Assembly: GCF_009932435.1 (NCBI RefSeq)
Contig: NZ_BJOU01000001.1
Coordinates: forward strand, 930,001-994,000
DNA from: Gordonia crocea
Lineage (GTDB): Bacteria > Actinomycetota > Actinomycetes > Mycobacteriales > Mycobacteriaceae
Length of the DNA: 64,000 nucleotides
Direction: 5' to 3'
Both the position numbers and the translations under genes were made by a program. Below, in pieces: positions 15,575 through 25,845 of the stretch (within the stretch, counting starts at the first letter, position 1; every line of letters begins with the position of its first letter). Below the pieces are notes generated by a model. That model made no database searches. It saw only the letters and a list, made by a program, of their open reading frames with translations, and was not told where the DNA came from.

Positions 15575-16495
15575 TCAGAACCGGTCCGGCGCGACCGTCA
15601 TCGATCCGACCTTCCCGCTCACCAGGATGTCGCTACCGGCGCTGTTCGCCTTGGTCGGCCGCACTCCCCACGGCAGTCGGGGAAAGGGCACCCGCGCACT
15701 GAACCGGTCGAGGACGGCGCGCTGCAGGTCGGCGGGCACGTCGTCGTCGGCGTGCTCCTCTGGTCCGGGATAGAACCCGGTGGCGACGATGACCAGCTCA
15801 CCGTCGACGACCGACAGGTCGACGGTGACGCTGACCTTGGCGCGAGTCCCGACGAACCCGTGGGCAGACGGTGGGAAACGGCCGTCGGTGCGCGGACTCG
15901 GGTACCGCGGCGGCAGCGATACGGTCCCGGTGAGCAAAACCCCCGACGTCCGCTCCAGCAGGCCGTCGCCGGGGCCGCCGCCGCCGGCCCGGTCGGGTGG
16001 CGCGGGGGTGTTGATGGTCAGGTCGGTGATGTCGAGCATGCGGCCCAGGTTCACCGAGTCGAGTTTCGCGTACGCCTCGACGCCGGTCAGCGCGATGGGG
16101 GTGTTGCCGTGCCACCCGCGGCCCGAGTCGGTGCGCACCGACGAGGCCCGCACCCCGAGTTCGGCGTGGCACGGCGTGGTGGCACAGGTCTGCGGGACGC
16201 CGTGCAGCGCGGGTGGGGCGTCGATGGCCACGCCGCGGGCGGTGATCACCAACCCGGGGAAATCGCCGCGCGCGGCCGAGCGCGAGAAGGGGAACCCGGC
16301 GAGGGTCACCTCGGGCTCGTAGGCGATTCGCGGGGAGGCGAGCAGCGCCCTGGCCAGCCCCTGTTCGCTGCGGGCGCCACGCAGGGTGTCGACAGTCACC
16401 AAGGCCGCGATTGCCGCAATGAACAGCGCAAATGAGGCAATCGCGACGCGTCGGAGTCGGCGTCGCGAGTCCGCGATGTGAACTGGGGGTGTCAT
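15575..16495 (-). CDS. lmeA: LmeA-like DUF2993 lipoglycan-binding protein
   Basis: A 306-residue exported or membrane-anchored protein: an N-terminal helix ([20 protein letters not shown], about 16-35) and then the DUF2993 domain beginning with [33 protein letters not shown]. The orthologue Rv0817c/LmeA binds phosphatidylinositides and is needed for elongation of the lipomannan/lipoarabinomannan mannan chain. The central part has a low-complexity insert ([15 protein letters not shown]). It is divergent from glnR, as in mycobacteria. Confidence 0.86.
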   Translation of the reverse strand: MTPPVHIADSRRRLRRVAIASFALFIAAIAALVTVDTLRGARSEQGLARALLASPRIAYEPEVTLAGFPFSRSAARGDFPGLVITARGVAIDAPPALHGVPQTCATTPCHAELGVRASSVRTDSGRGWHGNTPIALTGVEAYAKLDSVNLGRMLDITDLTINTPAPPDRAGGGGPGDGLLERTSGVLLTGTVSLPPRYPSPRTDGRFPPSAHGFVGTRAKVSVTVDLSVVDGELVIVATGFYPGPEEHADDDVPADLQRAVLDRFSARVPFPRLPWGVRPTKANSAGSDILVSGKVGSMTVAPDRF

Positions 16496-16619
16496 CAGCG
16501 TTATTCTTACACTTGTTACCGCTGCCGACGTTGTCAGTGCTGGCGTCTTATTCCGACGCCCTGACCGCCGTCGCAGCCGAGCAAGGCCTCGCGACCAGAC
16601 CCCAGATGCGGAGTGCGCG

Positions 16620-17357
16620 ATGGACCTGTTGCTCCTGACCTCTCACCCTGACCCTGGCTCGGTCCTGCCCTCCCTATCCCTGTTGGCGCATACCGTCCGG
16701 GACGCCCCCGCCGATGTCTCGGCACTGTTGACCACCGAGTCCGCCGACGCCGTACTCGTCGACGCGCGCACCGATCTCGCCGCCGCGCGCAACCTCTGCC
16801 GGCTGTTGGCCAGCACCGCGTCGGTCCCCGTGGTGGCCGTGCTGACCGAAGGCGGGCTAATCGCCGTCAACGGTGAGTGGAACCTCGACGAGTTCCTCCT
16901 CGCCGGTATCGGGCCGGCCGAACTCGACGCCCGGCTGCGCATGCTGACCGCGCGCCGAGTCGCCCCGCGCCAAGACGAGGGCGGCACGACGCTGACCCTC
17001 GGCGAGGTCACGATCGACGAGGAGACCTATACGGCCCGGCTGCGCGGCAAGCCGATGGACCTGACGTACAAGGAGTTCGAACTCCTCAAATACCTTGTCG
17101 CCCATGTGGGCCGGGTCTTCACCCGCGCCCAGTTGCTCCACGAGGTGTGGGGCTACGACTACTTCGGCGGCACCCGGACCGTCGACGTGCACGTGCGGCG
17201 CCTGCGCGCCAAGCTCGGGCCCGACCACGAAGCGCTCATCGGAACGGTGCGCAACGTCGGGTACAAGGCGGTCCGCCCCAACCGGGGGCGCGATTCCGAC
17301 GACGAGGTCGACGGCGGTGCCGCGGCCGATGACATACTCGACCCACAGACCGTGTGA
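16620..17357 (+). CDS. glnR: GlnR-type OmpR-family regulator of nitrogen metabolism
   Basis: A 245-residue orphan response regulator. The receiver-like domain (1-115) keeps the fold, with VLVDARTDL at the expected phosphorylation strand, but lacks the normal acidic pocket, as in GlnR proteins. The winged-helix domain (about 125-225) has [53 protein letters not shown]. The place between lmeA and mshD matches Rv0818 (glnR). It should activate ammonium, nitrate and glutamine-synthetase genes elsewhere. No GlnR box search could be done. Confidence 0.88.
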   Translation: MDLLLLTSHPDPGSVLPSLSLLAHTVRDAPADVSALLTTESADAVLVDARTDLAAARNLCRLLASTASVPVVAVLTEGGLIAVNGEWNLDEFLLAGIGPAELDARLRMLTARRVAPRQDEGGTTLTLGEVTIDEETYTARLRGKPMDLTYKEFELLKYLVAHVGRVFTRAQLLHEVWGYDYFGGTRTVDVHVRRLRAKLGPDHEALIGTVRNVGYKAVRPNRGRDSDDEVDGGAAADDILDPQTV

Positions 17358-17388
17358 CCCGAGCCGCGGTCGCGACCGGAGGTCGAAG

Positions 17389-18282
17389 GTGACCGAGTAT
17401 TCGCAACCGCCGATGCTGTCCGCCGACGAGCGGCGGGCCGTCCTCGCCCTGCTCGACGATGCGCTGGCCGTCGACGGGGTGGAGGCGCTGGGGGAGGCGC
17501 CGGTAGCCGCCCTGGAGCGCGCCACCCCCGCGGTGACCCACATTATTGCGACGCACGAGCAGATTCCGGTCGGCTACGCCTCGGTGCTTCCCGGTCGCGA
17601 CGACCAGCCCGCGTCGGCCGAGGTGGTCGTCGCGCCATCGGCCCGGGGACGCGGCATCGGCGCCGAACTGGTCGGCCGCGCGGTGGCGGCGGGCGGCCCG
17701 GACACCCGTTTGTGGGCCCACGGCGATCTACCCGCGGCGCGCGCCGTCGCGGCACGGTCCGGACTGGTGGCGCGCCGCGAGTTGCTGCAACTGCGCCGCC
17801 CGCTCGGGCCCGACCATCCGCTGCCGGTGATGCCGGTGCGCGCCGACATCACCTTGCGGACCTATCGCGACCACGACGACGACGCGGAGATCCTGCGGGT
17901 CAACAACGCCGCATTCGATTGGCATCCCGAGCAGGGCGGGTGGACGCTCGAACAGCTCGCGGCCCGGCTATCGGCCGACTGGTTCGACCCGGCGGGGCTG
18001 TTCCTGGCCTGGGAGGCGGGGACGGCCGAGGCGACGTTGCTGGGCTTTCACTGGACCAAGATCCACGGCCCGGACCTCGGCGAGGTGTACATCGTGGGCG
18101 TCGACCCGTCGGCGCAGGGCCGCGGCCTCGGGCAGTTGGTCACGCTGGCCGGCCTGTACTACCTGGCCGACCGAGTGCCGACGGTCAACCTTTACGTGGA
18201 GGGGGACAACACCGCCGCCCTGCACACCTACTCGACTCTGGGATTCGAGCGTTACCGGGCCGATGTCGCCTATGGGCGCTGA
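17389..18282 (+). CDS. mshD: Mycothiol synthase, tandem GNAT acetyltransferase
   Basis: A 297-residue protein with two GNAT domains; the C-terminal one is complete, with EVYIVGVDPSAQGRGLGQLV (acetyl-CoA loop, about residues 230-249) and NLYVEGDNTAALHTYSTLGF near the end. MshD adds acetyl to Cys-GlcN-Ins in the last step of mycothiol synthesis. GTG 17389 is chosen because GGAGG lies 6 nt upstream; the open frame continues upstream inside glnR without a ribosome site. It sits 31 bp after glnR and is likely co-transcribed. phoT/pst genes found next in mycobacteria are absent here. Confidence 0.92.
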   Translation: MTEYSQPPMLSADERRAVLALLDDALAVDGVEALGEAPVAALERATPAVTHIIATHEQIPVGYASVLPGRDDQPASAEVVVAPSARGRGIGAELVGRAVAAGGPDTRLWAHGDLPAARAVAARSGLVARRELLQLRRPLGPDHPLPVMPVRADITLRTYRDHDDDAEILRVNNAAFDWHPEQGGWTLEQLAARLSADWFDPAGLFLAWEAGTAEATLLGFHWTKIHGPDLGEVYIVGVDPSAQGRGLGQLVTLAGLYYLADRVPTVNLYVEGDNTAALHTYSTLGFERYRADVAYGR

Positions 18283-18288
18283 CCGCGG

Positions 18289-18966
18289 CTAGGTCGTTTC
18301 AATCAGCTGCTGTGGCGTCATCCCCGTGGTCTGGAAGACCACGCGGCGGCCGATGAGCACCGCGTGGTCGGCGAACCGCTCGTAATAGCGGCCCAGCAGG
18401 GTCACGTCGACGGCGGATTCCACTCCGTGCTTCCACTCGCGGTCCATCAGGACCGAGAAGAGGTGACGGTGCAGATCGTCCATCGCGTCGTCGTCCTCCT
18501 CAAGTTGGAGGGCGTCCTGGGGGTCTTGGGATTCGAGGACCTCGCGCGCGGCGTGTGCGAGTTTCACCGCGAGGCGGCCCATCTCGGCAAAATAGCCGTC
18601 GACCTCCTCGGGGAGGGTCTTGTTCGGATGCCGGCGCCGGGCGGTTTTGGCGACGTGCAGGGCGAGGGCGCCCATCCGGTCGACGTCGGCGACGATCTGG
18701 AATCCGGTCACCGTGGCGCGCAAATCGGCGGGCTTGGGAGCCTGCTGGGAGAGGAGGGCGAAGGCCTGCTTCTCGGCCTTGGCCGACATCTCCAACATCC
18801 GGTCGTGATCGGTGATCACCTGCTCGGCGACGGGCAGGTTCGCGTGCAGCAGCGCCTGCGTTGCGAGATCCATCGCGACGCCTGCCAGATCGCACATTTC
18901 ACCCAGAATGCCGTTGAGCGCTTCCACCTGTTCCTGGTAGGCGCTGGTCTTGGGCTTTCTTCGCAT
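18289..18966 (-). CDS. phoU: Phosphate-specific transport regulator PhoU
   Basis: A 225-residue all-helical protein with two PhoU repeats, each with an E/DxxxD-type metal motif; [17 protein letters not shown] (repeat 1) and [19 protein letters not shown] (repeat 2) are clear. PhoU (PhoY2-like, Rv0821c) restrains the phosphate sensor-kinase system and affects persistence. ATG 18966 is taken; a GTG at 18975 is an equal alternative. It lies downstream of the LCP gene on the same strand, without pst transporter genes nearby. Confidence 0.93.
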   Translation of the reverse strand: MRRKPKTSAYQEQVEALNGILGEMCDLAGVAMDLATQALLHANLPVAEQVITDHDRMLEMSAKAEKQAFALLSQQAPKPADLRATVTGFQIVADVDRMGALALHVAKTARRRHPNKTLPEEVDGYFAEMGRLAVKLAHAAREVLESQDPQDALQLEEDDDAMDDLHRHLFSVLMDREWKHGVESAVDVTLLGRYYERFADHAVLIGRRVVFQTTGMTPQQLIETT

Positions 18967-19012
18967 GATTCCCACCCTACTGGTGATGGGGGGATTCGAG
19001 GTCGTCAGAGCC

Positions 19013-20968
19013 CTATTCGCAGGTGGCGTCGCCCGCGTTGGTCACCGTGAGGTCGCTGGGCAGGTTGGCCTCGACCTTGCGCGGCGGGAGCTGCTCCGCA
19101 GAGATCTTGGTGCCGGGGGTGGCGTAGGACTTCAGCGACGTCGACATCGTGTAGTCCGATCCCAGGATCAGTTCCACGCCGGATTTCACCGTTCGGTCCA
19201 GCTGGATCTTGGCGCCGGGGAACATGCGCGCCACCGTCGCGGCCGAGTCCCGCTGCCCGGGGCCGTAGCGGACCACGGTGGCGTCGACCTTCTGGCTGGA
19301 GTCGGCGATACCGCGGACCTCGAAGCCCTCGGGCGTCAGCTGCTCGCTGGCGTGGCCGGCCAGCCCGGCGGTGCTCGTGCCGTTGAGGATGCGCACGCCG
19401 ACATTGGACGGGGTCATCGCCAGCGCGCTGACCCGCGACGGGGTGGCCGCCTCCGGGGCGGCCGCGTTACTGGTGGCGTCGGCGGTCTTCTTCGGCTTCG
19501 GCTTGGGCTTCTCGCCGGGGAGCGGCTCGTCGTCGATGATCGCGGTGAACAGGGCCTGGATGTCGTCGTCGCGCGGCAACTCGTTGTTCTGGCCGTCTTC
19601 ACTGGTTCCCGACGTCGGGATCGTGATGAAGGTGACCCGGCCGGCGTCGATGCCGCGCATCGAATCGGCGAGGTCCAGCAGCGATTGGGTGTCGACGTTG
19701 TCGACATAGCTGTTGCGGGTAAAGGTGCGTGCGACACGGTTGAGCTTGCCGGGGTTGGACAACACGTTGCCCGACAGCGTGGACCGCAGCAGCGACGACA
19801 TGAACAGCTGCTGTCGTTTGATGCGGCCGTAGTCGCCGTTGCCCTCGGTGGAGATCATGCGGGCGCGCACGTACTTGAGTGCCTTACGCCCATTGAGCTT
19901 TTGGCGCCCGGCCTTGGGCAGGACCGTGCCGATCTCATAGTCGTAGAGAGGCGTGGTCGAGCAGACGTAGACGCCGCCCACGGTGTCCACGATCTTGCGG
20001 AAGGCGACGAAGTCCATGCCGATGAAGTGGTTGATGTTGAGCCCGCTGATCTTGGTGATCGTCTTGACCAGGCATTTCGGCCCGCCGATCGCGTAAACCG
20101 AGTTGAGTTTCACGTTGTCGGCCGCGTCGACGTATTCGCCGGTGTATTCACCGGTGTCGTTGTTGAACCCCTCGCACTCGGGGTGGCTCACCGCGAGGTC
20201 GCGGGGGAAGGACACCGCCACGACGCGGCTGCGGTTGGCGGGGATGTTGATCAGGATGATGGTGTCCGACCGCGCGCCCTCGGTCAGTGTGGCGTCACCG
20301 GCGCCGAACTTCGAGTTCTTCCCGGCGCGGGTGTCGGTCCCGACGATGAGGTAGTTCTCGTCGCCGTACTGGGCGGTCTTGCCCTTGATGTTCGCGTCGT
20401 TGGTGTCGATGGCCTTGACGTTGCGCCACGAGTTGTTGACCGAGCCGTTCATCGCCCACGCGGTACCGGTACCCACCAGGGCCACGATGCAGGCGGCGGT
20501 GGCGGCGACGCGGCCGGCGACCCGGGCGTCGCGGGCCATCAGCTCGCGCCGGCTGCGCCCCTTCTTGACGACGAGGTCGACGGGATCGGGGGTCTTCTGC
20601 AGCGCCTGGTGCCGGGATTCGGTGCGGACCCGCCGGTTGGTGGCGGTGGCCGACAGGTCGACCGGGACGTCGGTGCGACGGCGGACCAGCGGGATCCGCT
20701 GGGTCACGTCCTCGGAGATCGGTCCGCCGTCGTCGAGGGTGCGGTACACCGGTTTGCTCTGGTCGAGCCACTGGTTGGTGGGGTTGGGGTCGACGTAGGG
20801 TTGGGCCTGGCGCGGCGTGGCGTCCAGCTGCTCCATCAACTCGCGAACGGTCAGCCGGGAGCGTCCACGGACAATCCGATCCCGCGCTGCGGGTTCGCGC
20901 AAGACGTTGGGATCGTGTCCGGCCGATTGGGCCGCACCGGTCCTTCCGTCGTCCGAGTGCTGGCTCAA
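19013..20968 (-). CDS. LytR-CpsA-Psr (LCP) family cell-wall ligase
   Basis: A 651-residue membrane protein. A long cytoplasmic N-terminal region (about 1-145) leads to one helix ([21 protein letters not shown]). The outer LCP domain follows ([64 protein letters not shown]) and then a C-terminal LytR_C domain (about 560-640). LCP enzymes attach arabinogalactan to peptidoglycan in mycolata. TTG 20968 is preferred because GAAGGAAAG precedes it at good spacing; the frame stays open to 21022. The placement matches Rv0822c. A proline/lysine linker joins the two outer domains. Confidence 0.9.
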   Translation of the reverse strand: MSQHSDDGRTGAAQSAGHDPNVLREPAARDRIVRGRSRLTVRELMEQLDATPRQAQPYVDPNPTNQWLDQSKPVYRTLDDGGPISEDVTQRIPLVRRRTDVPVDLSATATNRRVRTESRHQALQKTPDPVDLVVKKGRSRRELMARDARVAGRVAATAACIVALVGTGTAWAMNGSVNNSWRNVKAIDTNDANIKGKTAQYGDENYLIVGTDTRAGKNSKFGAGDATLTEGARSDTIILINIPANRSRVVAVSFPRDLAVSHPECEGFNNDTGEYTGEYVDAADNVKLNSVYAIGGPKCLVKTITKISGLNINHFIGMDFVAFRKIVDTVGGVYVCSTTPLYDYEIGTVLPKAGRQKLNGRKALKYVRARMISTEGNGDYGRIKRQQLFMSSLLRSTLSGNVLSNPGKLNRVARTFTRNSYVDNVDTQSLLDLADSMRGIDAGRVTFITIPTSGTSEDGQNNELPRDDDIQALFTAIIDDEPLPGEKPKPKPKKTADATSNAAAPEAATPSRVSALAMTPSNVGVRILNGTSTAGLAGHASEQLTPEGFEVRGIADSSQKVDATVVRYGPGQRDSAATVARMFPGAKIQLDRTVKSGVELILGSDYTMSTSLKSYATPGTKISAEQLPPRKVEANLPSDLTVTNAGDATCE

Positions 20969-21136
20969 CGGCTTTCCTTCACGGTCTGCTGGGCGCGCGC
21001 ATCCCGGGTGGGGCTGGTGCACGGCGCATAACGGGTTCCCATCCTACTCAGGGCACCTGAGAGCTTCCCGTGTCGCGTTCGGACTGTGACGCAAACCAAA
21101 GCACCGTGTCACCAGTGCGTTACGCGATCGAGTCCG

Positions 21137-22285
21137 TTATCCGCCGGAGTGCATCACGTCGGCGCCCCGGGGCACGGTGGTGTCCTCCGGGTCGTCGAGC
21201 CAGCCGTAGGGAAGCGACACCTTGCCCGGCGAACCCTGGCGACCGCGCGGTCCGCCCGCGTCGGCGGGGAAGGGCACGACGGGGTCGAGCTGGGCGATGA
21301 GGCCGTCGAGTTCGGCAACCGTCGAGACGGCGGCGAAAGACCGGCGCAGATCGCCGCCGACGGGAAAGCCCATCAGGTACCAGGCCATGTGTTTGCGCAG
21401 GTCCCGCAGGCCCCGTTCCTCGCCGTGGTGCTCGGCCAGCAGCACCGCGTGGCGGTGCATGATCGCGCCCACCTCGCCCAGGTTCGGCGGGGTGGGGAGC
21501 GGCTCGCCGCGCAAAGCCGCGGAGAGCTCGGCGAACAGCCATGGCCGCCCCAGGCAGCCGCGCCCGACGACGACGCCGTCGCAGCCGGTCTGGGCCATCA
21601 TCGCCACGGCGTCGTCGGCGCTGAAGATGTCGCCGTTGCCCAGGACCGGGATCGAGGTCACGGCCTCCTTGAGCTCGGCGATCGCGTTCCAATCGGCCTG
21701 CCCGGAATAGCGTTGCGCCGCCGTGCGGGCGTGCAGTGCGATGGCGGCCACCCCGCCGTCCTCGGCGATCCGGCCGGTGTCGAGGAAGGTGAGGTGGTCG
21801 TCGTCGATCCCCTTGCGGAACTTGAGGGTGACGGGCACGCCGTAGGGCTGGGCGGCGCCGACCATGGCCTCGACGATCCGCGCCAGCAGTCCCCGTTTGT
21901 AGGGGAGTGCGGCGCCGCCGCCGAGCTTGGTGACCTTGGGGACCGGGCAGCCCAGGTTCAGATCGATGTGGTCGGCCCAGCCCTCGCCGGCGACGATCCG
22001 CACCGCCTCGCCCAGGTTGACCGGGTCGACGCCGTAGAGCTGCATCGAGCGCGGCGACTCATCGTCGTCGAAGCTCATCATGTGCAGCGTCTTCTCGTTG
22101 CGCTCGACGATCGCGCGGGCGGTGATCATCTCGCACACGTAGATGGCGTCGCGGCTGCCGAATTCGCGGCACAGACGCCGGTAGGCGCGGTTGGTGACCC
22201 CCGCCATCGGGGCCAAAACCACCGGCGGATCGACCCGAAACGGGCCGATCCGCAGGTCGGTTCTGGTGGAAGAGCTGGCGGTCAG
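21137..22285 (-). CDS. dus: tRNA-dihydrouridine synthase, DusB type
   Basis: An FMN enzyme reducing uridines in the tRNA D-loop. Motifs: VVLAPMAGVTN (FMN site), DLNLGCPVPKV with the catalytic Cys, TLKFRKG, LHARTAAQRYSG, and VLGNGDI with GVVVGRGCLGRPW. The only ATG/GTG-type start in frame near the N-terminus is GTG 22222, but that would cut the conserved LRIGPFRVDPP lead-in. A CTG at 22285 overlapping the desA stop (CTGA) gives LTASSSTRTDLRIGPF and is my preferred start. Orthologue of Rv0823c; translation is coupled to desA. Confidence 0.9.
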   Translation of the reverse strand: MTASSSTRTDLRIGPFRVDPPVVLAPMAGVTNRAYRRLCREFGSRDAIYVCEMITARAIVERNEKTLHMMSFDDDESPRSMQLYGVDPVNLGEAVRIVAGEGWADHIDLNLGCPVPKVTKLGGGAALPYKRGLLARIVEAMVGAAQPYGVPVTLKFRKGIDDDHLTFLDTGRIAEDGGVAAIALHARTAAQRYSGQADWNAIAELKEAVTSIPVLGNGDIFSADDAVAMMAQTGCDGVVVGRGCLGRPWLFAELSAALRGEPLPTPPNLGEVGAIMHRHAVLLAEHHGEERGLRDLRKHMAWYLMGFPVGGDLRRSFAAVSTVAELDGLIAQLDPVVPFPADAGGPRGRQGSPGKVSLPYGWLDDPEDTTVPRGADVMHSGG

Positions 22286-23283
22286 GATGCCTGCTTCTCG
22301 CGCTTGGCGGCCTCGCGGGCCAGGGCGCGGTCACGCATCTCCTCGAAGCGCGTGGCGTCCTTGTCCAGCTGCTCCAGGAAGGCGGCGAGCTCGTCGCGGG
22401 TCTTCTCGCCCTCCGGGGTGAAGTCGGTGCGGTTGAAGACGTCCCACTTGCGCAGGACCGGCATGACGACCTCTTCGTAGTGCTGGCGCAGGTCGTAGAT
22501 GCCGTGCTTGGCCATCAGCACGCCGTGACGGCGGAAGTTCGGCATACCCGAACCCGGCATCTGGAAGTTGGTGACGATGTCGGTGACGGCGCGCAGGGTC
22601 TGGTCCGGCGCGAGATCCATGCCGGCGCCACAGATGTTGCGGTAGAAGACCATGTGCAGGTTCTCGTCGGCGGCGATGCGCTGGAGCATGCGGTCGGCGA
22701 TCGGGTCGTTACAGGCCTTGCCGGTGTTGCGGTGGCTGACGCGGGTGGCCAGCTCCTGGAAGGTCACGTAGGCGACCGAGTGCAGCAGGCCGACCTCGTC
22801 GAGGTCGCCGTACTCGTTGACCAGGTCCTCCATGCGGTCGGCGGCGACCAGCACCGGGTCATACCCGTTGGTCATGTGGATCATCCGGGCCTCTTCGAGG
22901 GCGACCGGGTCGACGCCGCGGGTCACGACGAGGTAGTCGCGCATCACGATGCCGTGGCGGTTCTCCTCGGCAGTCCACCGGCCCACCCAGTGGCCCCAGG
23001 CGGAGTCCATCGAGAAGTTGTCGGCGATCACGCGGTGGTAGGACGGCAGGTTGTCCTCGGTGAGCAGGTTGGTGATCATGGCGGCCTTGGCGACCTCGTC
23101 GAGCTGCGACTGCTCGGGGTCGTAATCCCGGCCGCCGAGGGCGGCGTAGTTCTCGCCCTCGTCCCAGGGGATGTAGTCGTGCGGGTTCCAGTTCCGCGCA
23201 TGCTTGAGGTGCCGGTTGACGTTGTCTTCGGCGACCGGGGCGAGTTCTCGCAGAAGCTCGAGCTGCGTAAGGGCGCGTGCCAT
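22282..23283 (-). CDS. desA: Acyl-ACP desaturase DesA
   Basis: A 333-residue soluble diiron desaturase (Rv0824c/DesA1-like) that puts a double bond in acyl-ACP, feeding mycolic acid meromycolate synthesis. Iron ligand motifs are EENRHG (about residue 107) and DENLH (about residue 204); the RALTQLELLRELAPVAEDNVNRHLKHARNW N-terminus is family-typical. ATG 23283 follows GGAGG by 8 nt, while an upstream in-frame start at 23343 has no ribosome site. It is first of the apparent desA-dus unit, with 168 bp before the LCP gene. Confidence 0.94.
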   Translation of the reverse strand: MARALTQLELLRELAPVAEDNVNRHLKHARNWNPHDYIPWDEGENYAALGGRDYDPEQSQLDEVAKAAMITNLLTEDNLPSYHRVIADNFSMDSAWGHWVGRWTAEENRHGIVMRDYLVVTRGVDPVALEEARMIHMTNGYDPVLVAADRMEDLVNEYGDLDEVGLLHSVAYVTFQELATRVSHRNTGKACNDPIADRMLQRIAADENLHMVFYRNICGAGMDLAPDQTLRAVTDIVTNFQMPGSGMPNFRRHGVLMAKHGIYDLRQHYEEVVMPVLRKWDVFNRTDFTPEGEKTRDELAAFLEQLDKDATRFEEMRDRALAREAAKREKQAS

Positions 23284-23424
23284 GGTCAGATCCTCCGAAT
23301 GCATTTGGGGTCGCCCGAGCACCGGCCCGGACGTGTACTTCAAACGTTCACGGTCCAGCGTACGTTACGACCAGCATCGGCCCAAGTCACCAGAGGTGTG
23401 GGTCACTCGATGAAATTCGACGGG

Positions 23425-23952
23425 TCAGCGGCGGTCGAACATGGGCCCGACGGTGTCCATCCACTGTTGCGCGGGCTCGTCGATGGTGCCGAGTTCAGCG
23501 GCCTTTCGGCACCATTTCATCGCCGCCTGGCCGAACAGGAGCGGGTTGTAGACGTCTTCTTCTTTACTCCACAGGCCGTCGCCGGCGTAGGTGAGGATCG
23601 TGATGTTGGTCGCGGTGATGACCGAACCGTCGCCGGGGTCGCGCATCGGGTTGTCGATTTCGCAGATCACGCGCGACGTCGACGGGTCCACGACGTGCCA
23701 CAGCGACGGGTAGCCGGTCATGTGGCTGCCGGGAAACGCGTGCATCGTCTTGGTGACCCACCGGCGGATTTCTTCGCGGCCCTTCATGATGCCCATGGCA
23801 TGTTCGACGTAGTCGGCGTCGACGGTGAACTGGTCGGCCCACTTGTCCCAGTCGCGGGTCTGGGCGACCTCGGCGACGGTGGCCTGGAAGCCGGCGAAGG
23901 CCTCGTCGAGCTCCTCCGCGGTGAACCGTGGGTCCGGGCTGGTTGGCGCCAT
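23425..23952 (-). CDS. SnoaL-like/NTF2-fold protein
   Basis: A 175-residue protein with a single NTF2-like fold: an N-terminal helix (ELDEAFAGFQATVAEVAQTRDWDKWADQF), TVDADYVEHAMGIMKGREEIRRWV, a central strand ending SLWHVVDPSTSRVICEIDNPMRDP, and a C-terminal tail WSKEEDVYNPLLFGQAAMKWCRKAAELG. Such proteins act as small hydrolases, isomerases or ligand binders; the substrate is unknown. ATG 23952 is divergent from the kinase gene with 69 bp between them. Confidence 0.82.
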   Translation of the reverse strand: MAPTSPDPRFTAEELDEAFAGFQATVAEVAQTRDWDKWADQFTVDADYVEHAMGIMKGREEIRRWVTKTMHAFPGSHMTGYPSLWHVVDPSTSRVICEIDNPMRDPGDGSVITATNITILTYAGDGLWSKEEDVYNPLLFGQAAMKWCRKAAELGTIDEPAQQWMDTVGPMFDRR

Positions 23953-24021
23953 TGCTGCATCGTATCGGACAATGGCTCTGGGACCCGGAGGAGAGTCGGA
24001 CCGGGCGTGAGGGGGATCGAC

Positions 24022-25845
24022 GTGTACCAGGTGGGCGATGACATCGCGGGTTACCGCGTGGTCAGCGTTCTCGGCGCGGGCGGGATGGGCGAGGTCTATC
24101 GGGCCCAACATCCCCGTCTGCCGCGCACGGATGCGGTCAAGGTCCTGCGCGCGGCGCATCTCGCGGACGACGCCGTGCGCACCCGGTTCGAGCGCGAGGC
24201 CGACCTGATCGCCCCCATCGCCCATCCCAACATCGTGCGCGTGTACGACCGCGGCGAAATCGGTGATTCGCTGTGGATCGCCATGGAGTGGGTGCCCGGG
24301 ACCGACGCGGCCCAACTGTTGGCCGGGCATCCCGGCGGCCTGGACCGCGACCAGGTCATCGCGATCGTCACCGGCGTTGCCGCCGGGCTCGACGCGGCCC
24401 ACCGGCACGGACTGACCCATCGCGACGTCAAACCGGCCAACATCCTGCTCACCCCGGGCGACGCCGGCGCGATCAAGCTCGGCGACTTCGGTATCGCCCG
24501 CGCCATCGAAGACGGCGGCGGGCTGACCGGGACCGGCCTCACGGTCGGGACGATGCGGTATTCCTCGCCGGAGCAGATCAACGCCGGCGCCGTCGACGCC
24601 CGCAGCGACGTGTACTCCCTCGCCGCCACGACCTTTGAACTGCTGACTGGCGCACCGCCGTACACCGCCGACAGCATCAGCGGTGTCATGTCCGCCCACC
24701 TGTTCGCCCCGGTGCCGTCGGCCCACGAGCGCAACCGCGGCCTGCCACCTGAGGTGGACCTGGTGCTGGCCACGGCGATGGCGAAGGATCCCGCCCAGCG
24801 CTATCGCTCCGCCGGCGACTTCGCGCGGGCGCTGGTGGCCGCCATGACCACTGACGCGGCAACCGACGCGGCCCGGACGCTGATCGGATCGCCGATTCCG
24901 CCGCCGCCGCAGCAGGTCGGCCCCGTGTCCCCGCGGTCACTGCCCCCGATGATGTCGCCACCACCGGGCGCGGTGCCGCCGCCGAGCTGGCCCCCGCCCG
25001 GCCCGCCGACCCCGCACGGACTGCCGACCCCGAACGGACTGACGGCACCGCCCCGCCGACCGTCCACCGCGCGCCGCGCCGCAGTCGTGGCCGCCGTGGT
25101 GTCGGTCGCGGCGCTCGTCGGCGGCTTGGTCGGTTGGGTGCAGAACTCGGCGGGGATGCTGGCCAGCCCGGACCGGCCCGACACCACCGTCACGAAGTAT
25201 GCGGTCGAGGTGAGTTGGCAGCCGATCGAGGGCGCGACCGAATACGTGGTCAAGCGCAACGACACCGAGGTGTACGCGGGTCCGGCCACCACCTTCAACG
25301 ACCCGCTGCCGCTACCGGGCGTCTACCAGTACTCGGTCGCGGCGCGCAGCCGGGAGGCCGCCGGATCGCGCTTCTCGCTGAAGTCCGCCCCGACGACGGT
25401 GTTCGCGAGTTGGCGCCAGGCGCAGTGGATCGCCGATCTCTACCCGGACCTCGTACCGGCCTCCCCCTTGAGCAGCAACGGCTTTGATCAAGTCGGTTGC
25501 TGGGCGAACGCGTCGATCTTCTTCGACACCACGTCGCAACAGACCATCACGTGCCAGAAGATGGATGATCGGACTGTCGTCTATTCCTTCACCATCTACG
25601 GTTTTCCCCAGGATCCGGCGGGGTTCGCCGATGCGAAGAGGCGGATCTTCATGGGTGCGCCGGCGCGTCCTTTCACGTCCGCGCAGGGCAACCGCGGTCA
25701 GGTCTACAAGTATGCGATGAACCAGAAACAGTGCGCCGGAATCGAATTCGACATGCCCAAGCGCGCGCTGACGGCTATCGAGATATGCGTCGCCACGGGC
25801 ACCGCCGACGACGCCGTGCGGATGGCGGGAAGGTTGCCGATGTGA
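24022..25845 (+). CDS. Ser/Thr protein kinase with extracellular sensor domain
   Basis: A 607-residue PknB-type receptor kinase. Cytoplasmic kinase domain about 11-270: glycine loop GAGGMGEVY, VAIK-type Lys near 40, HRDVKPAN catalytic loop, DFG, and SSPEQ in place of APE. A Pro-rich juxtamembrane stretch (about 290-350) and one membrane helix (AAVVAAVVSVAALVGGLVGWV) follow, then an outer region with a fibronectin-like strand set (VSWQPIEGATEYVVKRNDTEVYAG) and a Cys-containing C-terminal domain. GTG 24022 is chosen over GTG 24007 since GAGGGGGATCGAC precedes it. Translation is coupled (GTGA) to a paralogue of its own outer region. Confidence 0.9.
   Translation: MYQVGDDIAGYRVVSVLGAGGMGEVYRAQHPRLPRTDAVKVLRAAHLADDAVRTRFEREADLIAPIAHPNIVRVYDRGEIGDSLWIAMEWVPGTDAAQLLAGHPGGLDRDQVIAIVTGVAAGLDAAHRHGLTHRDVKPANILLTPGDAGAIKLGDFGIARAIEDGGGLTGTGLTVGTMRYSSPEQINAGAVDARSDVYSLAATTFELLTGAPPYTADSISGVMSAHLFAPVPSAHERNRGLPPEVDLVLATAMAKDPAQRYRSAGDFARALVAAMTTDAATDAARTLIGSPIPPPPQQVGPVSPRSLPPMMSPPPGAVPPPSWPPPGPPTPHGLPTPNGLTAPPRRPSTARRAAVVAAVVSVAALVGGLVGWVQNSAGMLASPDRPDTTVTKYAVEVSWQPIEGATEYVVKRNDTEVYAGPATTFNDPLPLPGVYQYSVAARSREAAGSRFSLKSAPTTVFASWRQAQWIADLYPDLVPASPLSSNGFDQVGCWANASIFFDTTSQQTITCQKMDDRTVVYSFTIYGFPQDPAGFADAKRRIFMGAPARPFTSAQGNRGQVYKYAMNQKQCAGIEFDMPKRALTAIEICVATGTADDAVRMAGRLPM

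Noticed and set aside
22480..24021. Upstream extension of the kinase frame
   Set aside because: It runs antisense through desA and the SnoaL gene with no conserved content; the kinase begins with a ribosome site at 24022.
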